Of a stretch of DNA of 64,000 nucleotides, positions 46,124-55,182 are shown piece by piece. Position 1 is the stretch's first letter; every line of letters begins with the position of its first letter. Under the pieces are notes generated by a model, which saw only the letters and a program-made list of their open reading frames with translations, was not told the origin of the DNA and did no database searches. The translations under genes and the position numbers were made by a program. Source of the DNA: Sphingopyxis yananensis (GTDB lineage: Bacteria > Pseudomonadota > Alphaproteobacteria > Sphingomonadales > Sphingomonadaceae); the NCBI RefSeq assembly GCF_020687785.1, contig NZ_JAJEWI010000003.1, positions 1 to 64,000 on the forward strand. The letters are read 5' to 3'.

Positions 46124-46798
46124 TATGAACACTCCAAGCGCACCGCAGCGCGCCTAATAAAAATCCCGCTGGTTCGTCGGCCAAAAAGCCGCTGCGAACG
46201 GGGATGAAAGGGAAATTGTTATTGCTGCGCTGCGCCCTTGCCCCTTGTTGGGCAAACATGCGGCCTTCGTTCCACGTAGCTGCCTTGGCAAAAGCGCCAG
46301 GGTCGCGGACCGAAAGGGGCATGGCAAGCGTCATGCAGCATCAACCTGTTACGGGTTGAACGGGCAGGAAAGCGTTCTTGCGATTGCCAAGTCTGCCCGG
46401 TCAACCGAGTGGACTGACGGCACCAAGCCGATCATCGTGCGTCCGGCACCAGAGGCCCCACGTGCCCGCATGATCGCGGGGGCGGCGGCTTGCTCTTCAA
46501 AAGGCCGGACGGCCCGAGTTCGGCACCGTCAATGCCTAGGGTGCTAGCATCGGCTTTGCCATGCCGCAACCTCCTGCACGTCACTTATGGTCGATGGTGG
46601 TGCATTTATTGCAACAAGGGTGGCATGAATTTCATGGCCACCAAGCCGAGAGGGGCATGGATTATCCTATATCCCCTAGAATTAACGGTGTTTTGGATCA
46701 TGGTACGGGGGGCATATTGCCCAATTTTTTTGCACCATGGCGTTGTGCGCTTCTATTAACCACTGGACCATCATCCATCGCCCCGCCAATAAACCGCC
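46124..46798. other. Intergenic region between divergent rne and amidase genes
   Basis: About 675 bp. It contains the rne leader with the hairpin at 46165-46203 and a possible minus-strand -10 element (TAACAAT, about 46216-46222). The rest has several short open frames without ribosome sites or known motifs. The AT-rich part at 46660-46760 probably holds the amidase promoter. No RNA gene was recognised. Confidence 0.55.
46165..46203 (-). promoter_or_regulatory. Terminator-like hairpin in the rne leader
   Basis: On the minus strand CCCG-TTCG and CGGC pair with GCCG, CGAA and CGGG around a TTTTTG loop, with small bulges. They are followed by ATTTTTATTA at 46164-46155. It lies about 40 nt before the rne ATG. 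No other minus-strand gene lies upstream, so it is in the rne leader: an attenuator, an RNase E target for autoregulation, or a 5' protective stem. The fold was found by eye. Confidence 0.5.
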
Positions 46799-47725
46799 AT
46801 GTCTTTGCCCATGATCTTGATGGCCGCCGCAACCTTGACGCCCCCGATGGGCGGACAGGGGGGAGCCGCGATTCTGGGTCAAATGACGATGCCGCAGGTG
46901 CAGTCTGCCATGATGATGGGCGCCGCCCGTCCCAAAGCAAAGCCATCGTCACCCACCGAGGTGCGCGTGAAAATTGGTCCGCCCAAGCCGTGGCTGGAAT
47001 TGCCACGGGTGGAGGGACCACGGGACGATGACCTGCCGTTGGTGGTGGTGGACGCGGGGCATGGTGGGCATGATCCGGGGGCGATATCGCCGCACAATGG
47101 CCGCCGCGAAAAAGATATTACGCTGACCATCGCCAAAGCCATTCGCGACGAATTGCTGGCATCGGGCCGTGTGCGCGTGGCGTTGACGCGCGGCGATGAT
47201 CGTTATTTGGCATTGGAACAGCGCAGCGGCATGGCACGCGGCCTGAAGGCGGATTTGTTCATTTCCATTCATGCTGATGCCGCCGCCAGCGCCGATGCAC
47301 GCGGGGCGTCCATTTATACTTTGTCCCAAGTGGCGTCCGACCAAGCCGCTGAGCGTCTGGCGGCCCGCGAAAATAAGGCGGATATTTTGAACGGCGTCGA
47401 TTTGGGCGGGTTGGAAGGCGATGTGTCGTCCATCTTGCTGGATTTGGCGCAGCGCCAGACGATGGAAGAAGCGTCGGCCTTTGCTCGACTATTGCAGCGC
47501 GAGGCGGCGGATGAGCTGGTGTTTCGTACCCGCGCTCACCGCTTTGCCGCCTTTGCGGTGTTGAAAGCGCCCGATACGCCGTCGATCTTGTTTGAAACCG
47601 GCTATATTTCCAATGCCGAGGATGCGGCCTTTTTGGCGTCGGCATCTGGCCCCCAGAAAATCGCACGCGGTGTTCGCGAAGCGGTGCGCATTCATTTTGC
47701 CAAGCGGCGGGTCAATAAACGCTGA
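46799..47725 (+). CDS. N-acetylmuramoyl-L-alanine amidase (Amidase_3)
   Basis: A 308-residue zinc amidase that cleaves peptide stems from peptidoglycan during cell separation. A short hydrophobic N-terminus (MSLPMILMAAATLTPP) is a weak export signal and no AMIN domain is present. The Amidase_3 domain begins VVVDAGHGGHDPGAIS (zinc His), continues with REKDITLTIA (zinc Glu) and LFISIHADA (zinc His), and ends with the catalytic Glu in ILFETGYISN. Between them is an inserted helix, as in AmiC, that may be regulatory. No good ribosome site precedes 46799, so the start could differ by a few codons. Confidence 0.9.
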   Translation: MSLPMILMAAATLTPPMGGQGGAAILGQMTMPQVQSAMMMGAARPKAKPSSPTEVRVKIGPPKPWLELPRVEGPRDDDLPLVVVDAGHGGHDPGAISPHNGRREKDITLTIAKAIRDELLASGRVRVALTRGDDRYLALEQRSGMARGLKADLFISIHADAAASADARGASIYTLSQVASDQAAERLAARENKADILNGVDLGGLEGDVSSILLDLAQRQTMEEASAFARLLQREAADELVFRTRAHRFAAFAVLKAPDTPSILFETGYISNAEDAAFLASASGPQKIARGVREAVRIHFAKRRVNKR

Positions 47726-47795
47726 TTTCTATGTCCGCTCGGCTGCGACAGATCGGCGTTGACAAGCATCATTGCGGGCATCAGCCTGCCTTTAT

Positions 47796-49085
47796 ATGAA
47801 AAGCAAAGGGGAGTGGCGCAACTGGTCGGGCAGTGTTCGCACGTCCGCACCCATGTTGCAGCCTCGGGATGAGGCAGAGCTGGCGCAGATGATTTTGCGC
47901 CATGACCATATTCGCGCATCAGGGGCGGGGCATAGTTTCATGCCGCTTTGTGCGCCGCCGAGTAATGGGGCGGGTATGGGCCGCGCCGCAATGGTCAATC
48001 TGTCGCAGATGGACGGGGCATTGCAGATTCACAGGGATCGCCAAAGCGCGCGCGTTCCCGCGGGATGGAGCATCGCGCGCATAACAGAGCTATTGTGGCA
48101 GCATGGCTTGTCGCTGGCCAACCAAGGCGATGTAAACCCCCAAGCCTTGGCGGGGGCGATGGCGACGGGCACGCATGGCACGGGCAATGATCTGGGGTCG
48201 TTGTCCACCATGGCGCGGGGATTTCAAATGATCGACGCGCAGGGCCAAAGCCGGTGGTGCGATGCCCAGACAAACCCTGAATTATTTGCGGCGCAGCGCC
48301 TGTCTTTGGGCTTGTTGGGCGTCGCGACGCAAATAGAGGTTGCGGTGGTTCCGGCCTTTCATTTGGCCGAACAGGTGGAAGCCCGCCCGATGGAGGCGGT
48401 CTATGAAGGTTATGAGGATTGGACGCAGCAAAACCGTCATGCGGAATTTTGGGTCTTCCCCCACAGCGATATGGCGATTGTCAAACGGCTGAATGTGACG
48501 GACCCGTGCCCGCCACCAACCAGCAATCAAGATGTCAGCGAAACATTGTTCCGGCATATTTTGAATCTGTGTGCATTTTGGCCCGCGCTGACGCCAATGC
48601 TGCAACGCTTGATGATGAAAAGCGATGTGACGGGTGCGCGCCAAGGGCCAGCCTATCGTATTTTTCCGTCCGACCGGACCATCAGGTTCGAAGAAATGGA
48701 ATATGAAATTCCCCTCGCCAACGGCATGGCGGCGTTGCGGGAAGTGATCGCGTGGATTCGCAAAAAAGGGCTGCCGGTGTCATTCCCCTTTGAATATCGC
48801 ACGGTGGCGGGGGATGATATTGACATCAGCCCGATGAACGCTGGCCCTGTCGCTGCGATCAGCATGCATCAATATGCCAAAATGCCGTGGAAGCATTTGT
48901 TCCAAGAGGCGGAGGCAATTTTTCGCGACCATGGTGGTCGCCCCCATTGGGCCAAACGCCACCGCCTGACGCGCGATGATGTGGACCAGCTTTACCCTCA
49001 CGCCGAACAATTTCGCATCATCCGCCGAATGATGGATGGCGAGGGGAAATTTTTGAACAGCCATTTGCGGGATTTGTGGGAATGA
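47796..49085 (+). CDS. FAD-linked sugar-lactone oxidase (D-arabinono-1,4-lactone oxidase family)
   Basis: A 429-residue VAO-family flavoprotein. The N-terminal FAD_binding_4 domain has ASGAGHSFMPL, where the His of GHS is the usual covalent FAD site, and GDVNPQALAGAMATGTHGTG. The C-terminal ALO domain spans about residues 180-425 with SFPFEYRTVAGDDIDISP and HLFQEAEAIFRDHGGRPHW. Relatives oxidise aldonolactones or alditols. The ATG at 47796 is chosen over one at 47772 because it matches the family start. The stop overlaps the next gene (ATGA), so it is coupled with the PLP enzyme. Confidence 0.87.
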   Translation: MKSKGEWRNWSGSVRTSAPMLQPRDEAELAQMILRHDHIRASGAGHSFMPLCAPPSNGAGMGRAAMVNLSQMDGALQIHRDRQSARVPAGWSIARITELLWQHGLSLANQGDVNPQALAGAMATGTHGTGNDLGSLSTMARGFQMIDAQGQSRWCDAQTNPELFAAQRLSLGLLGVATQIEVAVVPAFHLAEQVEARPMEAVYEGYEDWTQQNRHAEFWVFPHSDMAIVKRLNVTDPCPPPTSNQDVSETLFRHILNLCAFWPALTPMLQRLMMKSDVTGARQGPAYRIFPSDRTIRFEEMEYEIPLANGMAALREVIAWIRKKGLPVSFPFEYRTVAGDDIDISPMNAGPVAAISMHQYAKMPWKHLFQEAEAIFRDHGGRPHWAKRHRLTRDDVDQLYPHAEQFRIIRRMMDGEGKFLNSHLRDLWE

Positions 49086-50227
49086 CGGACGATTGCAATT
49101 TGCACCAGCATTTGATCAATCTGCCCCATGGGCGGGGCCAATTGAACACGCCTGTGTTGGTGGTGGACGCGGAAATTTTGGACCGCAACATTGCCCGCAT
49201 GGCGCAGATTGCGCAGGGCGCGGGGGTCAAGCTGCGTCCCCATGGCAAAACGCACAAAAGCGTTGATATCGCCAAGCGCCAACGCGCGGCCGGAGCGGTG
49301 GGGCTATGCTGCGCCAAAATTGGCGAAGCCGAGGTGATGGCCGATGGCGGGGTGACGGGTTTGTTGATTACATCGCCGATCACCAGCGCGCCCGCTTTGG
49401 CCCGCATGGCGGCGCTGGCCCTGCGCGCGCCCGATTTGATGGTGGTGGTCGATCATCCTGCGGTGGCCCAGCATATGCAGGATGCTTTGTTGGCCGTTGG
49501 TGCGCAGATGGATGTGTTGATCGACATTGACCCCGGCATTGCCCGAACGGGTGTGACTGCCCCCAATAAGGCGGTGGAATTGGCAGAGGCCATCACGTCA
49601 TTGTCCCAGCTTCGCCTGCGCGGGGTGCAATTTTATTGCGGGTCACAACAGCATATTGAATCTTTTACGGACCGCCGCGCATCGATGGTGGACCGTGCGC
49701 AAATCTTGCACGCCCATGTGGCGGCGCTGCGGGACGCGGGTTTTGCGCCCGACATCATCAGCGGTTCGGGCACCGGAACCCATCAAATTGACAAGGAATT
49801 GGGCCTATTCACCGAATGGCAGGTGGGGTCTTATGTGTTTATGGACCGCCAATATCAGGACTGCGATTTGGCGGGCGATGATGCGCCGCTGTTTGAAACG
49901 GCCTTATTTGTCGACGCCTCGGTGGTCAGCGCCAATCATAGCGGGCTGGTAACGATTGATGCGGGGTTCAAGGCATTGTCCAGCGATGGCGGTTTGCCCC
50001 AAATCTGTGCGGGCGGGCCGCAGCAGGCGCATTTCGCCTTTATGGGGGACGAGCATGGGGCGCTGATCTGGCCCGACATAGCGGCCCTATTGCCCAGCGG
50101 GTCGCGGGTCGAACTGATGGTGCCGCATTGTGACCCCACCGTGAATCTCTATGACCATTATCATGTGGTGCGCGGTGATCAGTTGGTGGATATATGGCCT
50201 GTCAGCGCGCGGGGCCGTTCGCGCTAG
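49082..50227 (+). CDS. PLP-dependent D-threonine aldolase/D-serine dehydratase-like protein
   Basis: A 381-residue alanine-racemase-fold enzyme of the DSD1/D-threonine aldolase group. The N-terminal TIM barrel has the PLP lysine in LRPHGKTHKS. VQFYCGSQQH and ISGSGTGTH contact PLP. The C-terminal beta domain ends with PHCDPTVNLYDHYHVV, whose His and Cys form the metal site typical of this group. It acts on a D-beta-hydroxy amino acid; aldolase and dehydratase activities cannot be separated by sequence. It is translationally coupled to the lactone oxidase. Confidence 0.87.
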   Translation: MTDDCNLHQHLINLPHGRGQLNTPVLVVDAEILDRNIARMAQIAQGAGVKLRPHGKTHKSVDIAKRQRAAGAVGLCCAKIGEAEVMADGGVTGLLITSPITSAPALARMAALALRAPDLMVVVDHPAVAQHMQDALLAVGAQMDVLIDIDPGIARTGVTAPNKAVELAEAITSLSQLRLRGVQFYCGSQQHIESFTDRRASMVDRAQILHAHVAALRDAGFAPDIISGSGTGTHQIDKELGLFTEWQVGSYVFMDRQYQDCDLAGDDAPLFETALFVDASVVSANHSGLVTIDAGFKALSSDGGLPQICAGGPQQAHFAFMGDEHGALIWPDIAALLPSGSRVELMVPHCDPTVNLYDHYHVVRGDQLVDIWPVSARGRSR

Positions 50228-50350
50228 GGCGATTTTGGCGGGCTATGGGCAGGGGCGTTGGCGATGTGACCACGCCTTTTGGCGGTTTACCGCATCTAGG
50301 GTGCAAGCTCCCTTTCCTTTCGTCCCGTCACGCGATAGAGGCTGAAACCT

Positions 50351-52876
50351 ATGGCCGCAGACCGTTCGACCGAAGTTCGCACCAATGTTCGCACGCGCTG
50401 GAACAGCGCCCGCGATGCTCTTTTTGCGCATATTCAACCCTATTGGGCCAAGCGATGGGTTCGCTGGCTGACATGGTTGGCGTTGGCGGGGCTGGCTGGC
50501 CTGATATTGTTGTGGGTGATTTTTGCCCGCAACCTGCCATCGGTGGACCAGCTTCAGGATTATGAACCGCAATTGCCGACGATTGTACGCGATGCGGATG
50601 GCGCGCCGGTCCATACCTATGCCCGTGAACGGCGCGTGCAATTGGCCTATGATGATTTTCCGGCAACCTTGATCCATGCCTTTTTATCCGCCGAGGATAA
50701 GACATTTTTTGATCATGGCGGCATCGATTATCCGGGCATTGTCAGTGCCATTATCACCAATGTGACTCGGTCTGGCCGCCCTGTCGGGGCATCGACGATC
50801 ACCCAGCAAGTGGCCAAAAACCTGCTGTTATCCAATGAATTAAGCTATACGCGCAAATTGCGTGAGGCGATTTTGGCGACCCGCATCGAAAGCGCGCTGA
50901 CCAAAGAGCAAATTCTTGAATTATATTTGAACGAGATTCCGCTGGGCCGCCGCAGCTATGGCGTGCAAGCCGCCAGCCGCGCCTATTTTAACAAGGATGT
51001 GGACGAATTGGCCCTGCATGAAATGGCCTTTTTGTCGACGCTGCCCAAAGCGCCAGAACGTTATGGCCGCAAGCGCTATAGCGAGGAAGCCTTAAGCCGC
51101 CGTAATTTGGTGCTGGGCTTGATGCGCAAAAATGGCTGGATCAGCGAAGCGCAAATGCGCAGCGCTCAGGCCCAGCCTTTGGGCCTGAGCGAGAGCGGCA
51201 ATAGCGCCGTCGTGCAGGCTGGCGGATATTATATGGAAGAAGTCCGCCGCCAGTTAATCGCCGAATTTGGTGAAACAGCCGAGGACGGCCCGCTGAGCGT
51301 TTATGCGGGCGGCTTGTGGGTTCGCACGCCTTTTGACCCGAATATGCAAAATGCCACCGAAACGGCGCTGCGCCGTGCGATGATTCGCTATGATGCGGGC
51401 AAAGGCTGGTCGGGGCCGATCGCGACCATTGACGCCGATGACAAATGGCAAAGCCGCTTGGCGTCCAGCTTTATCGGTATTGATTATGATGGTTGGCGCG
51501 TGGCGACCATCCTGTCAAAAAATGGGGGATCAGCGCAGATTGGCTTTGCGGATGGCAGCACCGGACGTTTGCCGTCTTCGGCGGCGTCTCTGCATTACCG
51601 CAAGACTGGCGGCAGTGCCTTTAGCGCGCTGAAAGATGGGGATTTGATTGCGGTGAAGTCCACGGGCGGCGATGGTTATACGCTGCGCAACATTCCCGAA
51701 ATTTCCGGCGGTATGGTAATCGAAAGCCCGCGTTCGGGCCGTATTTATGCCATGCAGGGTGGCTTTGATGTGCGCTTGTCGCCGTTCAACCGCGCGACAC
51801 AGGCCGAACGCCAGCCGGGTTCGACCATCAAACCCTTTGTTTATGCCGCCGCATTGGACAATGGCATGACGCCCGCGACGATGATCGTCGATGGTCCATT
51901 TTGCGTGTATCAAGGCGCACGGCAGGGCAATAAATGTTTCCGCAACTTTGGCGGGTCCAGCGGCGCTGGCGAACGCACGATGCGTTGGGGCTTGGAACAA
52001 TCGCGCAACCTGATGACGGTGCGTGCGGCCAGCCAAGTGGGCATGGAACCGGTGGTCGACACGATTCGCAAAATGGGCATTGGCGAACATGAACCCTATT
52101 TGGCGACGGCTTTGGGGTCGGGTTCGACCACCGTCGAAAAACTGACCAATGCTTATGCGATGTTGGCCAACCATGGGCGTCAACTGAATTCGCGGGTGAT
52201 TGATTATGCCCAAGATCGGCGCGGAAAAGTGATCTTCCCGCGCAATTGGCGTCCATGTGATGGGTGCAATATGGCGGATTGGGATGGCAAGGCCATGCCG
52301 CGCTTTGCGCCCAGCGGCAAACAGATCATGGACCCGATCACCGCTTATCAGGTGGTACATATGCTGGAAGGCGTGGTGCAGCGCGGCACCGCCACCCGTT
52401 TGCGCGACTTGGGCGTTCCCATTTTTGGCAAGACGGGGACGACCTCTGGCCCCAATGACGTGTGGTTTGTGGGTGGCACGCCGGACGTGATCGCTGGTGT
52501 CTATCTGGGCTTTGACCAGCCCCGCAGCATGGGTGGATATGCACAGGGCGGTAATATGGCGGCCCCGATTTTCCGGGAATTTGCGGTGGCGGCGCTGAAG
52601 GACCGCCAACCCATACCCTTTGTGGCGCCCAAGGGCGTACATATGGTGCGGATTGACCGCCGTTCGGGCCGCCGTGTTTATGGCAGCTGGCCAACCACCG
52701 ACCCTATGGCGTCGGTGATTTGGGAAGCCTTTAAGCCCGAAAGCGAACCGCGCCGCACCATCAGGGCCGAAGAAATTCGCCCATCGGCACCGGCCAAGAA
52801 ACAAGATGCACCGGTTGCCGTCGAGGGACGGCGCAGTGACAAAGATTTTCTGGAGGATCGCGGCGGGATTATTTGA
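50351..52876 (+). CDS. mrcA: Penicillin-binding protein 1A (bifunctional)
   Basis: An 841-residue class A PBP that polymerises and cross-links peptidoglycan. A cytoplasmic N-terminus is followed by one membrane helix at about residues 38-58. The GT51 domain has catalytic Glu115 in SAEDKTFFDHGG, then GASTITQQVAKNLLLS. An OB-like insert follows. The transpeptidase domain carries Ser491 in RQPGSTIKPF, an SRN motif and K694-T-G-T in FGKTGTTSGPNDVWF. A basic/acidic tail closes it. prfB follows 70 bp downstream, the usual alphaproteobacterial pairing. Confidence 0.95.
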   Translation: MAADRSTEVRTNVRTRWNSARDALFAHIQPYWAKRWVRWLTWLALAGLAGLILLWVIFARNLPSVDQLQDYEPQLPTIVRDADGAPVHTYARERRVQLAYDDFPATLIHAFLSAEDKTFFDHGGIDYPGIVSAIITNVTRSGRPVGASTITQQVAKNLLLSNELSYTRKLREAILATRIESALTKEQILELYLNEIPLGRRSYGVQAASRAYFNKDVDELALHEMAFLSTLPKAPERYGRKRYSEEALSRRNLVLGLMRKNGWISEAQMRSAQAQPLGLSESGNSAVVQAGGYYMEEVRRQLIAEFGETAEDGPLSVYAGGLWVRTPFDPNMQNATETALRRAMIRYDAGKGWSGPIATIDADDKWQSRLASSFIGIDYDGWRVATILSKNGGSAQIGFADGSTGRLPSSAASLHYRKTGGSAFSALKDGDLIAVKSTGGDGYTLRNIPEISGGMVIESPRSGRIYAMQGGFDVRLSPFNRATQAERQPGSTIKPFVYAAALDNGMTPATMIVDGPFCVYQGARQGNKCFRNFGGSSGAGERTMRWGLEQSRNLMTVRAASQVGMEPVVDTIRKMGIGEHEPYLATALGSGSTTVEKLTNAYAMLANHGRQLNSRVIDYAQDRRGKVIFPRNWRPCDGCNMADWDGKAMPRFAPSGKQIMDPITAYQVVHMLEGVVQRGTATRLRDLGVPIFGKTGTTSGPNDVWFVGGTPDVIAGVYLGFDQPRSMGGYAQGGNMAAPIFREFAVAALKDRQPIPFVAPKGVHMVRIDRRSGRRVYGSWPTTDPMASVIWEAFKPESEPRRTIRAEEIRPSAPAKKQDAPVAVEGRRSDKDFLEDRGGII

Positions 52877-52946
52877 TCCTGCTGCTTCTTCCCCTTACGC
52901 CCCAGACGCTTTATGGGCGTGAGCCATAATTTTCAGGAGCAACGCT

Positions 52947-54074
52947 ATGCGCGCCGAAGCGCAGGATCATATTGATAAGATTGGTGGCGCATTGGCGCTG
53001 CTGCGCCGATTCCTTGATTGGGATCGCGCGCTGCGCCGTCTTGATGAACTGAACGCCAAGGTGGAAGACCCCAGCTTGTGGAACAATCCCAAGGCTGCAC
53101 AAGAGGTTATGCGCGAACGCCGCCGTTTGGACGAAGCCATTGCGGCGACCCGTGCGATTGAAACCGAACGCGACGATACGATTGAATTGATCGAATTGGC
53201 CGAGATGGAAGGTGATGAGGCCTTGGTCGACGATGCCGTCGCCAGCCTAGCGGCCTTGGCGGAGCGGGCCGAAACCGACAAGGTCAAGGCGCTGCTCGCC
53301 GGTGAAGCCGATGGCAATGATTGCTATATTGAAATTCACGCGGGCGCTGGCGGCACGGAAAGTCAGGATTGGGCCGAAATCCTGCAGCGTATGTATATGC
53401 GCTGGGCGGAAAAGCGCGGCATGAAGGTGGAACTGGTCGAATATCAGGCCGGCGAACAAGCGGGCATTAAATCCGCCACCATGTTGATCAAGGGCGACAG
53501 CGCCTATGGCTATGCCAAGACCGAAACGGGCGTGCACCGTCTGGTCCGCATTTCGCCTTATGACAGCTCGGCCCGCCGCCACACCAGCTTCTCGTCGGTG
53601 TGGGTCTATCCGGTGATTGACGATAATATTCAGATCGAAATTAACGAAAGCGACCTGAAGATCGACACCTATCGCGCATCGGGCGCGGGTGGTCAGCACG
53701 TGAACACCACCGACTCGGCGGTTCGTATCACCCACATCCCCACCGGCATTGTGGTGGCGAGCCAGAACGACCGTTCGCAGCACAAAAACCGTGCCACGGC
53801 GATGGGCATGTTGAAAGCGCGCATGTATGAAGCCGAGCTGCAAAAGCGCGAAGCCGAAGCATCGGGGGAATATCAGGCCAAGACCGAAATCGGTTGGGGC
53901 CACCAGATTCGTTCTTATGTCCTGCAACCCTATCAGTTGGTGAAGGATTTGCGCACGGGCGTGACCAGCACCGCGCCAGATGATGTGTTGGATGGTGCGC
54001 TGGATCCGTTCATGGCAGCGGCTTTGTCGCAAAAGGTGACGGGCGAAAAGGCTGACGTCGAGGATATCGATTGA
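52947..54074 (+). CDS. prfB: Peptide chain release factor 2
   Basis: A 375-residue class I release factor for UGA and UAA. The catalytic GGQ is at residues 248-250 ([18 protein letters not shown]). The stop-recognition loop reads [14 protein letters not shown], so the classic SPF tripeptide is SPY, as in other alphaproteobacteria. The reading frame is continuous: the autoregulatory +1 frameshift of E. coli prfB is absent, as is normal here. TTCAGGAGC precedes the ATG. The last base of its stop is the first base of the next start (TGATG). Confidence 0.96.
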   Translation: MRAEAQDHIDKIGGALALLRRFLDWDRALRRLDELNAKVEDPSLWNNPKAAQEVMRERRRLDEAIAATRAIETERDDTIELIELAEMEGDEALVDDAVASLAALAERAETDKVKALLAGEADGNDCYIEIHAGAGGTESQDWAEILQRMYMRWAEKRGMKVELVEYQAGEQAGIKSATMLIKGDSAYGYAKTETGVHRLVRISPYDSSARRHTSFSSVWVYPVIDDNIQIEINESDLKIDTYRASGAGGQHVNTTDSAVRITHIPTGIVVASQNDRSQHKNRATAMGMLKARMYEAELQKREAEASGEYQAKTEIGWGHQIRSYVLQPYQLVKDLRTGVTSTAPDDVLDGALDPFMAAALSQKVTGEKADVEDID

Positions 54075-54805
54075 TGACCCGCAGCGGCATGATATCAACC
54101 TGTTTGGCGGTGGCGGTTTTGCCATGGCTGGCGGGTTGTGACGTGCCGCTGGCTGGCGGCGAAGATCGGGTTGAAAGCGCCCAAATGTTCCCTGCCGCAG
54201 ATCGTCCGGTGGCGGCGGCGGAATCGACCAACTGGTCCACCGAAGAAGTGCGCGACCGCGTGAACGAAGCCGAAGAGGTGATGAACGCGGCGGAAGTGAA
54301 AACGGGCATGACCGTGGCCGATATTGGCGCGGGCGATGGATATTATACCGTGCGGCTGGCTGTGCGGGTGGGGGCCGAAGGGCGCGTGTTGGCGCAAGAT
54401 ATTTCGCCCGAATTGATCGAGCGTCTGGCCGACCGTGTCGCGCGCGAACGGTTGGATAATGTATCGTTAAAATTGGGGGCGGAAGACGACCCGCGCTTGC
54501 CCGAAAATAGCTTTGATCGCATCTTCATGGTCCATATGTATCATGAAATTGCCGAGCCTTATGCCTTTTTGTGGCGGCTGCGCGCTGCGCTGCGTGATGG
54601 CGGGCAAGTGATTGTGGTCGACGCCGATCGCCCTGTGGCCCAGCATGGCACACCCTTTCGCCTGCTGGTCTGCGAGATGGAGGCGGTGGGCTATAAGCTG
54701 ATGTCCTATAAGGACAAGCAACAGGCGGGCGGATATATGGCGCGCTTCGTGCCTGCTGCGCCCTTGCCCGCGCCTGAAAATATTCAGGTTTGCGTTAACC
54801 CCTAA
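54074..54805 (+). CDS. Lipoprotein-type SAM methyltransferase
   Basis: A 243-residue class I methyltransferase. The SAM motif VADIGAGDGYYT is at about residues 81-92. FMVHMYHEIAEPYAFLWRLR and GGQVIVVDADRP fit the later strands. The first 22 residues form a lipoprotein signal peptide with lipobox L19-A-G-C22, so the mature protein would be lipid-anchored outside the cytoplasm, where SAM is not expected. It starts on the last base of the prfB stop. It is not PrmC, which carries an NPPY motif. The function is unknown; similar signal-bearing methyltransferase-like proteins occur in proteobacteria. Confidence 0.78.
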   Translation: MTRSGMISTCLAVAVLPWLAGCDVPLAGGEDRVESAQMFPAADRPVAAAESTNWSTEEVRDRVNEAEEVMNAAEVKTGMTVADIGAGDGYYTVRLAVRVGAEGRVLAQDISPELIERLADRVARERLDNVSLKLGAEDDPRLPENSFDRIFMVHMYHEIAEPYAFLWRLRAALRDGGQVIVVDADRPVAQHGTPFRLLVCEMEAVGYKLMSYKDKQQAGGYMARFVPAAPLPAPENIQVCVNP

Positions 54806-54825
54806 TCCGTCGGTCCATCACGCCG

Positions 54826-55182
54826 TCAGTAAATCACCGGATTTTGGCCGCTACCCGGTCCGGCCAGAAAGCTGACCAGACCGCCCATTTGGGCTTGGGG
54901 CCAAATGGCATCGGGACCAAGGCCCGCGATCAGCAAACCTGTTTGGCACACCGTCATGGGAATGTCGGCAGCGGAAATTTCATCCAATATATCCGCCAGT
55001 GTTGGCAGGCCCAAGGGCTGCCGCACGGCGTCTTGGGGGGCGTGCAGGGGCAGGGCGATCAGCGCCGCCGCTTCGCCTTGCAAAAATAGGCGCGGGGATT
55101 TGCCCAGTGCGGCGCTGGTCAGGGCCAATTCCAAGGCGGCGATCAAGCGGCCGGTGTCAGGGGATGCGATGATGATATTCAC
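54826..55182 (-). CDS. DsrE/DsrF-like small protein
   Basis: A 118-residue protein read from GTG at 55182. The start VNIIIASPDTGRLIAALELA, then ASAALGKSPRLFLQGEAA-like segments and a conserved Cys in MTVCQTGLLIAG, suggest the DsrE/F-like fold that handles sulfur or persulfide. The GTG lies inside the stop of the MoeB/ThiF gene (GTGA), so the two are coupled. The longer open frame upstream overlaps that gene and is rejected. Function inferred only: sulfur relay or peroxiredoxin-like. Confidence 0.65.
   Translation of the reverse strand: MNIIIASPDTGRLIAALELALTSAALGKSPRLFLQGEAAALIALPLHAPQDAVRQPLGLPTLADILDEISAADIPMTVCQTGLLIAGLGPDAIWPQAQMGGLVSFLAGPGSGQNPVIY

Noticed and set aside
52897..52922. 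ACGCCC/GGGCGT hairpin between mrcA and prfB as a terminator
   Set aside because: Short stem, large loop and no T run; the two genes are probably cotranscribed.
52947..53040. Search for the programmed frameshift of prfB
   Set aside because: The frame is continuous from ATG to stop, as is usual in alphaproteobacteria.
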